Shown: piece after piece, positions 1-7,928 of the stretch
How the letters are laid out: each line of letters begins with the position of its first letter
Numbering within the stretch: the stretch's first letter is position 1
Position numbers and translations under genes: made by a program
The notes under the pieces: model-generated
The model's database searches: none
Seen by the model: only the letters and a program-made list of their open reading frames with translations
Told to the model about the DNA's origin: nothing
Origin: JBAZOJ01 sp041648755
GTDB lineage: Bacteria; Planctomycetota; B143-G9
Length of the DNA: 16,681 bases
Direction: 5' to 3'
Assembly (NCBI GenBank): GCA_041648755.1
Contig: JBAZOJ010000054.1
Location: 1 to 16,681, forward strand

Positions 1-298
1 CAGGGCGAAGAAATGCCCGCTGCAAAAAGCGAGCTTGGAGCAGCTATCCCTCTGTGCCAAAATCCGGATCCCGTGCCCTGCCGTCCCTAGTTGGACTTAT
101 AGTCCTTAAGTAAATGGCATTAGGGTAGGGCCTTCCGACAGCTATAGGTTTTCTCTGAACCCATATTGGCTACTTTTCTCGGGTCTCGCAAAACTCAGAG
201 CACTTCTTCTCTGCGAACCTCTGTGAACCTCTGTGTCCTCCGTGGTAAAACTCCGTCTCTTGTCTTTTCCCCCGCCTCCGGCCAGGACGAACACAATG
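1..298. other. Intergenic region, no confident gene
   Basis: About 300 bases downstream of the minus-strand gene ending at 299. No frame has a convincing start, ribosome binding site and coding character. Plus-strand frame 1 is open from the left edge to a TAG at 88-90, and frame 2 is open to a TAA at about 105-107, so a gene entering from the left could end here; neither tail is recognisable. The stretch holds a small palindrome (GGACT-TAT-AGTCC, 93-105) and a 10-bp-period repeat (209-246). I saw no clear intrinsic terminator for the minus-strand operon that ends at 299. Confidence 0.5.
209..246. repeat. 10-bp-period repeat of the 'CTCTGTGAAC' type
   Basis: Three consecutive near-identical decamers are visible: CTCTGCGAAC (209-218), CTCTGTGAAC (219-228) and CTCTGTGTCC (229-238), followed by TCCGTGGT (239-246). 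On the minus strand this reads as ACCACGGA followed by repeated GGACACAGAG/GTTCACAGAG-like units. I recall very similar 'accacagag...cacagag' strings as intergenic repeats in many environmental bacterial genomes; that is recollection, not a search. It lies just downstream of the minus-strand gene ending at 299, a typical place for such dispersed elements. Confidence 0.6.
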
Positions 299-3200
299 TT
301 AGATGAACAAGGTCCGAAGCAGCGCGCGTAGAATGGGCCTCGCGGAGATTCCCGGAGCGATGGCAGGGCTTATCGAGTAATACAGTGACACGGCTGCCGC
401 GCCGGAGGAGGAAGCCGATAGCAGCAAATCCCTTGTCGCGCACAGGTCCGCGACGGCAACTGCGGCCATAGAGCCGAATGCCGAGGACGCGATGAAGCAC
501 CCTCCCCCGCCGCCACCACCGCCCGTTGTTGGAACGCCGCCCTCATCGCCGCCATCCTGGCCTCCGCCTGTGGGAGTGCCGAAGTAAACGGTCGCGCCCT
601 GTATCTTTTTGCCATACACCACGGCAGCGGTGCCGCCTGTGCGCTTGACAGGGTTGCCGTAGTTGTCGTAGGTGATGCCGGAAACCGTGCAGGCGGCCGG
701 GTCCATATCGATCCGCAGGTACGCGCCCTGCGTGATGTCCGAGGCGAAGAACGCGTCGAGCATGAAGTAGGAATATGACCCCGGGAACAGGTAAAACTCG
801 TCGGGGTAGAAGTAGAACTTGTGAAAGGGCTCGTCGTATTCGAATCTGCCGCCGAGGACGGCATCGGAACCGGAATCGTAGATGCCGTCGCCGTTATCGG
901 AGACAACGCGCAGTAATGTTACTTCCGGCCCCCGCACGCCGACGCCACCATCGTATGAATAGGCAAGCCTCTCGACCTTGACGGTCTCCACCGGCCCGAC
1001 AAGGCAGGCGGAAAGCACCATTGCGGATCTCCCGCCGGTTACAAACCGCGGCGCGCCGATGGAAAGGGCGTCGGCCTTGCCGTATGAGGCCGAGCCTCCG
1101 CCCGAGACGGAACTGATTATCGTCACGCCAAGGCCCGGATGGGAAGTGCTGTATGGCGACAGTGCCACCTCGCCTGATGCGCCGACCGCGCAGAAATAGA
1201 CCTTCTCCAGGGTAACAGCGAATTCCGCCCCCCCTGTGGGCACGGAGGCGAACGTCGCGTTCAGCAGAATCTCAAGCGTTGCGCCCGCCTGAACTTCAAC
1301 AGAGCCGATCGGCACGATATAAGTGCCCGTCGCGGCAAGAGGGCCGCCCGTGCGGGCCCAGTTGTAGAGGACCTCCTGCGCCTGTGCATAAGAATCGTGG
1401 TTTGCGTCAACATACGCGGTAAGCGCGCTCATCGCGGTCCATGCGGGGGCTGGCATGGAGATGGCGATTGCGTTAAGCTTAGTGGTCGCGGAACCGCTGT
1501 AAAAACGATACGCTGCGACCGGAATGCTGGCGCCGGCCAAAGCTCGGACTTTCATCGAGTCAGACTCGGAATTCAACTGCGAGAAGTGGGGGTTCAGCGC
1601 GGCCACGGCCCGCCAAAGCGGCCCGCCCCAGAACATGCTCATCACTACGGGAGACCCGCTTGAGACCGTGAAAGACAAGGATGTGACAGTTGCCCGGAAC
1701 TCCGCCCCTGCTCTGACGGTCGGCAGGAAATCCACCAGCACGATGAACCGGTTAAGCGCGGCGAAATCAGCCTGGGTACCGCCCTGCCAGGGCTGGAAGG
1801 CACCGTACGCGGAGGTCAGCGTCACGTCCATGACTTCATTATCCACCGAGGGCTTTCCGCTCCACAGCAGCCAATCCGCAGAGTCGTACCAGCCGTTGGC
1901 GTCCAGGTCCAGAACCACGTAGACGTTGCTTATCTCGGTCTGGTCGTATCCACTGCCGGAGAGCGCGACCTTCATCCCGGTTATGCGGCCCGAACGCGAG
2001 GATGGATACGCCGCTATCAAGGCTATCGGAACGCTTGACGCACCCGCGGAGAAATACTCGGTCGGATCGGGGTCCCACGCGGGCGCGTAGTCTATTCTCA
2101 GTACTGAACGCGCGAGCATCAGGGATATCCGCGAGCCTGATACTCCCCACGAGGTAAGATTCACGAGCCCCGCTGCGTCGCCGGTATATGTCATAGCAAT
2201 CAGTTGGAGTTGAAAGGTCTTGCTGTCCGTATCGGCAGGGCAGTTGAAGTCGCATACCGCGATGAAGTCCGCATCGACGCCGTTGGCGGGAATGTAATTT
2301 GGGAGGCCGGAACCTGACCCGCTCGACGGGCCGAGGAGCGGAATCTCGATCACCCCGCTGTACATCCCGCCGCCGAGGGTGTAGCCATCGACAGGGGTTG
2401 TGGTGCCGTCTATGGCATAGGAAGTGACCTCCTCGTCAATGCCAGTCTGGAAAACGCCCCTGACTCCCTTGTCGCGGTAGAACCGCAGCCCGATGTACTC
2501 GCCGGGAGCGTCGCCGGTCCTTTGAACCATAAAGGAGCGCAGCCGCGAAGAGAATCCGGGGGCTGACCGGACAGTGAACGAAAGCACGACAATGTTCTGG
2601 CTGTCCGGCTCGATTTCGAACGCTGACAGTGGCGGGTTGAAGTTGGGGCCGTAGGCCATCGGGAAGTCGGCAAGTTCGACCTTGATCTTCCCCGCCAGCA
2701 CAAGGATCGAGTATTCCGGCGAGATCCCCAGGTCGGGCGATGTCATCGAGACGATGTCGAACGTGTAGCTGTCGCCCATAATCAGGTTCTGCCAGGACGC
2801 CACAATCAGGTAGTACTTGCGGCCCTCAGCGTGCCGGACGGCATTATCCTCGTCCGGCGTGACAGGTGAATTGGTCAGTTGGATATTCGTGGTATCGCCC
2901 ACCATCCAAGGCTCCCAGAGGAATGGGCCGCCTCCGACTGTCAGCCCCGAGACAATGGGATCGCTGGGATCAAAGCGACCGTTTTCGTCCACGTCGCGGA
3001 CGATGTACAGCGCTATATGTTGAGGAGGCTCGGCCGTGTTTTGCGGACCGGTTACCCGGACGCCGATTGTGCTGATAGTCCCCTCGTTGAGCCGAGGTTC
3101 CACAAAGAACTGCGCCACCGGCATATCCTCGTGCGACTGAGGAAACACCGGCATCGGATATGGCACGGCATTGGTTTTCTTAACGGTCGGCGGCGGGGTG

Positions 3201-3997
3201 AGGCTCGGGGTGAATTCGATCGCCAGCCCGTCGTGAATTTTGGGGGCAAAGCGGCTGTACTCGATGTACTTGTCATCCATCCGTATGCCGACCACGCCGT
3301 TGCCGCCATCGCAGCGGCTTCCCATTGACCAGTACATGCACCGGACCCGGCCGTCCTCGAACAGGATGCACTGGAAGAAGACCGACGTATCGAGATCGCC
3401 CGCCACAACCTGGAGGTCATGCCACTGGACGATGAAGGCCTTGACGTCATCGATCAGGGCGTACCGACAGTACACTCCGCCATATTGGAGCGTCTGATTC
3501 AGGGCGGTCCAATATGGTGCGACGACATATCGCTGCGGATGCCGATCGATGAGATCGTTTGTCGGTGCTGCGGAGAATGCTGAATGTGTGGCCAGGTTTG
3601 TGCCGAAGGAAATCCACCCGTGCATGCTGACCTGTACATCTGAAAAGACATCCCCGAGAACCGGGAAATTGAACCCGAGAGGCATAGAGGCGGAAAGGAA
3701 AGTCTGATTCGCAGGCACCGGTTGTGCCGAGTTGATGCCGGAGTCGAAACCGCCCTCGTCAGGGGTTGCGCCCCACCAGTCGAATATGTTCATCTGGTTT
3801 GGAGTTGCGCTGGTCAGGACGTAGTACTGGGAGGTGATATTTGACCTGAGCCCTGAAGCCGACAGATCGGGGCCCAGAATCTCGGCAACGCCCCAGAGGG
3901 GCGATGAAAGGAGGATCAGAAGGAGGAAGCATACCGCGGCTCTGCGCATATTTCTTAGTATGGGGCGGGCGGGCTCGCGTTGCCTAAACGAGCCCAT
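299..3997 (-). CDS. Giant exported protein: nidogen-like domain, five Ca-loop modules, CFI-box-like C-terminus
   Basis: 1232 residues. A signal peptide is evident: Arg-Arg at 18-19, then hydrophobic residues 20-34. Residues about 68-263 resemble a nidogen-like (NIDO) beta-sandwich: 'GFNFPV', 'MHGWISFG', 'VAPYWTAL', 'FIVQWHD' and 'CILFEDGRV' occur in family order. About 300-1130 hold five tandem modules, each with a Ca-loop-like motif (near 334, 507, 697, 862 and 1033; for example DLDANGWYDSAD). Residues 1159-1166 are poly-Gly, followed by Cys1167-Phe-Ile and a 66-residue tail resembling the CFI-box C-terminal domain of some surface proteins. Function is unknown; surface adhesion or structure is inference. 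The ATG at 3997 is one base past the upstream gene's TGA (TGATATG), favouring translational coupling. An internal ATG at 3949 would give a more conventional signal peptide (MRRAAVCFLLLILLSSPLWG). Confidence 0.85.
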   Translation of the reverse strand: MGSFRQREPARPILRNMRRAAVCFLLLILLSSPLWGVAEILGPDLSASGLRSNITSQYYVLTSATPNQMNIFDWWGATPDEGGFDSGINSAQPVPANQTFLSASMPLGFNFPVLGDVFSDVQVSMHGWISFGTNLATHSAFSAAPTNDLIDRHPQRYVVAPYWTALNQTLQYGGVYCRYALIDDVKAFIVQWHDLQVVAGDLDTSVFFQCILFEDGRVRCMYWSMGSRCDGGNGVVGIRMDDKYIEYSRFAPKIHDGLAIEFTPSLTPPPTVKKTNAVPYPMPVFPQSHEDMPVAQFFVEPRLNEGTISTIGVRVTGPQNTAEPPQHIALYIVRDVDENGRFDPSDPIVSGLTVGGGPFLWEPWMVGDTTNIQLTNSPVTPDEDNAVRHAEGRKYYLIVASWQNLIMGDSYTFDIVSMTSPDLGISPEYSILVLAGKIKVELADFPMAYGPNFNPPLSAFEIEPDSQNIVVLSFTVRSAPGFSSRLRSFMVQRTGDAPGEYIGLRFYRDKGVRGVFQTGIDEEVTSYAIDGTTTPVDGYTLGGGMYSGVIEIPLLGPSSGSGSGLPNYIPANGVDADFIAVCDFNCPADTDSKTFQLQLIAMTYTGDAAGLVNLTSWGVSGSRISLMLARSVLRIDYAPAWDPDPTEYFSAGASSVPIALIAAYPSSRSGRITGMKVALSGSGYDQTEISNVYVVLDLDANGWYDSADWLLWSGKPSVDNEVMDVTLTSAYGAFQPWQGGTQADFAALNRFIVLVDFLPTVRAGAEFRATVTSLSFTVSSGSPVVMSMFWGGPLWRAVAALNPHFSQLNSESDSMKVRALAGASIPVAAYRFYSGSATTKLNAIAISMPAPAWTAMSALTAYVDANHDSYAQAQEVLYNWARTGGPLAATGTYIVPIGSVEVQAGATLEILLNATFASVPTGGAEFAVTLEKVYFCAVGASGEVALSPYSTSHPGLGVTIISSVSGGGSASYGKADALSIGAPRFVTGGRSAMVLSACLVGPVETVKVERLAYSYDGGVGVRGPEVTLLRVVSDNGDGIYDSGSDAVLGGRFEYDEPFHKFYFYPDEFYLFPGSYSYFMLDAFFASDITQGAYLRIDMDPAACTVSGITYDNYGNPVKRTGGTAAVVYGKKIQGATVYFGTPTGGGQDGGDEGGVPTTGGGGGGGGCFIASSAFGSMAAVAVADLCATRDLLLSASSSGAAAVSLYYSISPAIAPGISARPILRALLRTLFI

Positions 3998-3998
3998 A

Positions 3999-6773
3999 TC
4001 ACTTCACAGAGGAAATCTGCATCGCTCGCAGTCCGATGCCCGGCGCCCACACAGCCAATCCGCTTGAGAACTTGCCATTTGAGGGCGGGACGTGCACCCC
4101 GTCGAAAACGGAAATTCCATTTACCTTAAGCCAGTAGAAGTTGCCTCTGACGGCGATCTCGTAGTTGAAAGCCGTGGCCGCGGGCACCGTTTCCAGGGGC
4201 ATGCAATAGCAGACAGTCTCGTATCTCATCACCACGAACCAGAGCTTTCCCGTGACCCGACCAGGGATGATGCCGACGCCCACTCCACACTGGGCATCAT
4301 CCTCGCCGTCGCCGTCGAGGAGCAGGAGCATATTCTGATGCGCGGGGGCGTGCTGGGTGAACGAGTAAACTCTATCGGATCCGGGTATCACTGACTTGTC
4401 TTTGAGCCAGGCCATATTCGAGGGCCCGGCGCCCTGCGCGTACGGGAAGAAACGGAACCATTGACAAGTGCCGTCAGCGCCCATCGGGAAGACGGTCTTC
4501 TGTTTGACCACGAAGTTCCCGGCGGTGACCTTCCAGTGCTTGTACCAGTTGTCGCCCTTTTCCTTGTCCTCGCTGTACAAAGGAAGCCCTGCTTCGGGGA
4601 CTGTCCTGGCTTCAAGTTTGTCTTCCATGCAGGCCACGGACATTTCCAGATCGGGGACAGGCAGACCGTCAGAAGCCACGATCCGGCCTCCTCCCTGGAT
4701 GTACCCCGAGCCGTTGAAGTACTTCACAAGCAGCTTATTGACGCCTTTGCGGATGCGGATCCTGCCCCGGTCATCGTTGTACTTCCAAGCTCCCGGCGCG
4801 GCGTTGCACCTGATGGCGCTCTCTCCATTGACCCAGGCGCAATAGGCCACGTTGGAAGAGAAGTAGAGCCATCCGTCCTCCTCCACCGGGCTGGTGAAGT
4901 AAGCAAGAGAGTACGCATACGCGGATGTCGGGTAGCTGTAGGCAAGAGAGAACATTCCCTCCGGGTTCGTATTCTGGTATCCCCACTTGGCGACCTGGTT
5001 GGTGTTCGGGAACGTCTGTCCGTAGTTGACCACTTTCTCGGGCGGCAGGATGTGAGCCAGTGGAAAATCCACATTCGCGGCGTAGAACGGCCCGACCACG
5101 GCCCATGCCTTGATAATCCCAACCCGCTTCTGGATCTTCGTCATCGATTCGTTCTTTGCCATCGCATTGCATGCCCAGATGAGAAGCCTATACGCCTCAT
5201 AGGTGTATTCGCTGTCGGGGAAATCCCGTATGAACGCCCAGCATTTCTCTTCCGCTGCGGCGTAGCCAGCGTAATTCCCCGCACCGTACAGGGCAGCAGC
5301 CTCTTTCAGTCTTGGTACCATCTGCGCGAAATACGCCGTCATCTCCTCCGCTGGTCTGGCGGGCAGGGCGAAGTGGCAGCGGCGCAATTCCTCATACACT
5401 CCAGGCCCGAATGCGGAAGCCAGACAGTAGCCAAAAGTATTTCCAGCCTGCCAACGCGGTCGGGCATACGTGTACAGGGCTTTCATCGCGGAAAAAGCCG
5501 CCCGCATTTTCAGCCATTGCATCTCGCCGTCGGCGCCTGTCCCGAACTTCAGCATAATCCCGGCCAGGAATCCGGCTACGCCATCATATGCCTGCATCTC
5601 GTAAAAATGAATGTCGCGTGCAACGTAGTACCTGTCGAAATCCAGGGACATTTTGCGCGCCAGCACCGTGGCTTTTCGTGCGCTCTCAAGCATGTATTTG
5701 CAGGCCAGGTCGCCAAGAATCTCCCAGCCGCTCCAGGCGGTCGGGAACGGGTTGTAGGATTGCCCGGCCGCCATCGACAGGGAGTTGCAGATTCTGGTTA
5801 TGTCCCAGTTGTCAGGTCCGGGCATGGCGAGCGAACCGACTGTGAGTATGTCAGCGAAGGAGCCGTTAGCGGCCCAGTACGGAAGAATCAGGGCGGGCGC
5901 TCTGCGTCCGGCAAGGAAAGGATTGGAAAACAAGTCGCTGACGATCAGGTAGGCGAGGTCAATGCGAAGGATGCAGTAGCTGTTGATAGTGTCAAGCCCA
6001 CCGGGGGGGGCGGTGAAGATGAAGTGCATCGACCGTTTCACAGCCCATTCCTTGAGGATTTCGGCCGCGAAGATCGTCTCCACCTTAGCAGTGTCCTCAG
6101 GACTGACCTCAGTCTCGGCTTTCTCGACAATCTCCAGGATCTTTGCCCGGATCTTGTTGCCTTCTTCCTCGGTAAGCCTGGTATTCTTCATCAAGTATGC
6201 CCAGTACAGCTTGATGGCAAAGACGTAATTGCCCTGGGCAAGGTAGCCACGGGCCACGTCGTCAAGTTTGTCCGTGGTCAGGGAATTCAGGATCTTCTCC
6301 AGTTCCTGCTTCTCTTCCGGTGTCAGATTCTCGACGAAAGTATGCGAGTAATTCCGCTTCTGCTCTTCCACCCAGGCAGCGCAGGCGGGATTGTACTCGA
6401 TCATCCTCTTCATCAGAATCAGTTTTGCCCCGAAGGACAGGCCGCCCAGGCTGCCCATAAGGAAGTTGTACTTCTGGATGTTCACATAGTAGGCGACGAG
6501 TTTTGCCTCAGGCTCGGAAAGCTCGGGCCCTTCCACGGCCTTGAGGAGCAGGGCCCGCCGGATAATGTCTCTTCGGTCAATGTCCTGAGGACAGGCGACA
6601 TAGGCTTTTTCGAATTCGGAATACGCAACGAGTTTGTCGCCTCTTGCCCCGGCCGCATCGGCAGACTTGAGGATTTCGCTCCAACTGCGAGCCTGCTCCG
6701 CGCTCACGGTATGCACTGAGGCAAGGGCGAGTAGCGCGAGTGCAAGTGTCAGGGCTCTTCTTGCTGCTATCAT
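3999..6773 (-). CDS. Large exported multidomain protein with degenerate zincin-like core and carbohydrate-binding-like C-terminus
   Basis: 924 residues from the ATG at 6773, chosen because it opens with a clean signal peptide (MIAARRALTLALALLALASV, cleavage likely near residue 25) and because a TATAAT lies just upstream, inside the longer open frame that begins at 6929. Residues about 27-230 are helical and TPR-like. About 249-365 have a zincin (gluzincin/M60-like) layout, but where HExxH would be expected the sequence reads ICNSLSM; the later 'W-x-x-x-G-W-E-I-L-G-D-L' resembles the helix after the active site. Residues 556-580 carry 'WAVVGPF...LPPEK', followed to about 690 by a PA14/galactose-binding-like sandwich ('GWLYFSSNVAYCAWVNGE', 'IRKGVNKLLVKYFN'). 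The C-terminus (about 765-924) ends like a DUF1080/LamG-type sandwich ('YEIAVRGNFYWLKVNG'). First gene of an operon with the 1232-residue protein. Role unknown. Confidence 0.85.
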   Translation of the reverse strand: MIAARRALTLALALLALASVHTVSAEQARSWSEILKSADAAGARGDKLVAYSEFEKAYVACPQDIDRRDIIRRALLLKAVEGPELSEPEAKLVAYYVNIQKYNFLMGSLGGLSFGAKLILMKRMIEYNPACAAWVEEQKRNYSHTFVENLTPEEKQELEKILNSLTTDKLDDVARGYLAQGNYVFAIKLYWAYLMKNTRLTEEEGNKIRAKILEIVEKAETEVSPEDTAKVETIFAAEILKEWAVKRSMHFIFTAPPGGLDTINSYCILRIDLAYLIVSDLFSNPFLAGRRAPALILPYWAANGSFADILTVGSLAMPGPDNWDITRICNSLSMAAGQSYNPFPTAWSGWEILGDLACKYMLESARKATVLARKMSLDFDRYYVARDIHFYEMQAYDGVAGFLAGIMLKFGTGADGEMQWLKMRAAFSAMKALYTYARPRWQAGNTFGYCLASAFGPGVYEELRRCHFALPARPAEEMTAYFAQMVPRLKEAAALYGAGNYAGYAAAEEKCWAFIRDFPDSEYTYEAYRLLIWACNAMAKNESMTKIQKRVGIIKAWAVVGPFYAANVDFPLAHILPPEKVVNYGQTFPNTNQVAKWGYQNTNPEGMFSLAYSYPTSAYAYSLAYFTSPVEEDGWLYFSSNVAYCAWVNGESAIRCNAAPGAWKYNDDRGRIRIRKGVNKLLVKYFNGSGYIQGGGRIVASDGLPVPDLEMSVACMEDKLEARTVPEAGLPLYSEDKEKGDNWYKHWKVTAGNFVVKQKTVFPMGADGTCQWFRFFPYAQGAGPSNMAWLKDKSVIPGSDRVYSFTQHAPAHQNMLLLLDGDGEDDAQCGVGVGIIPGRVTGKLWFVVMRYETVCYCMPLETVPAATAFNYEIAVRGNFYWLKVNGISVFDGVHVPPSNGKFSSGLAVWAPGIGLRAMQISSVK

Positions 6774-6786
6774 AATTATCCATGGG

Positions 6787-6815
6787 ATTATACCCCGGCG
6801 ATACGCGCCGCGCAA
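6787..6815 (-). promoter_or_regulatory. Putative sigma-70-type promoter for the exported-protein operon
   Basis: On the minus strand, TTGCGC (6815-6810) and a perfect TATAAT (6792-6787) are separated by exactly 17 bases. The predicted transcription start is about 7 bases past the -10, near 6780, giving a leader of only about 6-8 nucleotides before the ATG at 6773. The -35 matches consensus only at TTG. The position excludes the longer 6929 start for the downstream gene if this promoter is real. Confidence 0.5.
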
Positions 6816-6915
6816 GCGCGTCGGAAGACGAAATCGGCCTGCGGACTTCGCTGTGAGAGTAATTCCCGGAGACCTCGAATGGTTGAAAAGGCTGAAAAAA
6901 ACGGAAAATGGCTGT

Positions 6916-7920
6916 ATGGCGAATTTCAATATCCCGGGGAAGGAACGTCAGGTCTTTGTTCCCGTGGTGCCTGACAAATCCTACAAGCTGCTGTTTCTCG
7001 TCGGCGGACTGGGCGTAATTGCGTTTACGGTGCTGATTCTCACCACTCTGATTCAGAACCGGCCTGACACCACGCCGTCGCCCTCCCCCGGCAGTGTAAA
7101 TCCGTCACCTCTCCCTTCCGCGCCGCTGTTGTCCTACGTACTCCGGACCCCATCGCAGAAGGTCGACCTGAACCCCGGAATACTTGACGATGTGCTGGAT
7201 CAAGCCAAGGACAACGACCCGACAATCAACATCGAGGAACTGACCACCGTCGAGAAGGGGCCTCTGCTAAATGTGCTGGAGTATCTGGCAAGCCATACCG
7301 AAAGCGAGATCCGCGCCAATATCACGATACCTCACCCGGAAAGACATCCCGAGGTAACGTGGCTGGACATGTGGAACAATCCGCAAATTGTTCGGGGCGC
7401 CACCGTCAAGGTGTCGGGGAAGATCAAACAATACGGATACGCGCAATTCGACGCTGCTGTCGCTGCGGAGTCAGGAGTTCCGGGCTTCTGGTGGGGCAAC
7501 CTGTTCGATAACGAGAACAGGCAATATGCTTTCAGGATACTTGAGGACGGCGGCAAGTTCAAGGTCGGCGATGAAGTCATCTTCTGGGGAGTATTCCTGA
7601 AGAAGATGTGGTACGAGACAAATCAGGGAGTCGAGGAAAAGCGCGCAATCTACGTCCGCATCCCGCTTGTGTTTGCCAGAACCGCCGAGAAATTCGTCCC
7701 CCAACCCAAACAACTCTTCAGCACGGAAGCGATAATCTTCCTCATTCTTGGCTCGATGTTCGTTCTCGCCGTTGGCTGGGCCGTGAACAGGGAACTCCGC
7801 GCGCCCGGCAGGTTCAGACTTCCCGGGAGAAAGCAAGTAATCCCCGCGGCCAAGCCCGGTGTTCCTCCCGGGGAAAATGCCGTTACTGCTGAGCCGAAAC
7901 AGGACGAGAAGAAGGAATAG
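6916..7920 (+). CDS. Two-TM inner-membrane protein with periplasmic OB-like domain, unknown function
   Basis: 334 residues. A short cytoplasmic N-terminus is followed by TM1 (about 24-46, 'KLLFLVGGLGVIAFTVLIL'), a Pro/Ser-rich linker (about 50-70), a globular region (about 75-260), TM2 (about 272-290) and a Pro/Lys-rich charged C-terminus. The globular part includes 'WLDMWNNPQIVRGATVKVSG', which looks like the start of an OB-type barrel, then 'FKVGDEVIFWGVFLKK' and 'IPLVFAR'. I associate this arrangement with uncharacterised planctomycete proteins ('YRG..V...G' ... 'GYFFK' ... 'PLL.AR'); this is recollection. ATG 6916 was chosen because TM1 follows directly; the frame is open further upstream but that part overlaps the divergent gene. 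Eight bases separate its stop from dprA, so the two are probably cotranscribed. No strong ribosome binding site is seen. Confidence 0.8.
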   Translation: MANFNIPGKERQVFVPVVPDKSYKLLFLVGGLGVIAFTVLILTTLIQNRPDTTPSPSPGSVNPSPLPSAPLLSYVLRTPSQKVDLNPGILDDVLDQAKDNDPTINIEELTTVEKGPLLNVLEYLASHTESEIRANITIPHPERHPEVTWLDMWNNPQIVRGATVKVSGKIKQYGYAQFDAAVAAESGVPGFWWGNLFDNENRQYAFRILEDGGKFKVGDEVIFWGVFLKKMWYETNQGVEEKRAIYVRIPLVFARTAEKFVPQPKQLFSTEAIIFLILGSMFVLAVGWAVNRELRAPGRFRLPGRKQVIPAAKPGVPPGENAVTAEPKQDEKKE

Positions 7921-7928
7921 AGCCCCGA

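Noticed and set aside
195..500. A 101-codon minus-strand frame near the left end
   Set aside because: It is mostly a shifted frame of the CFI-box tail, then runs through the 10-bp repeat.
4461..6719. A 752-codon open frame on the plus strand
   Set aside because: It lies wholly antisense to the 924-residue exported protein, has no domain sense or start signals, and is the expected mirror frame of a GC-rich gene.
6634..6915. N-terminal extension of the 334-residue two-TM protein
   Set aside because: It overlaps the divergent gene's signal peptide and promoter, and the sequence is not protein-like before the ATG at 6916.
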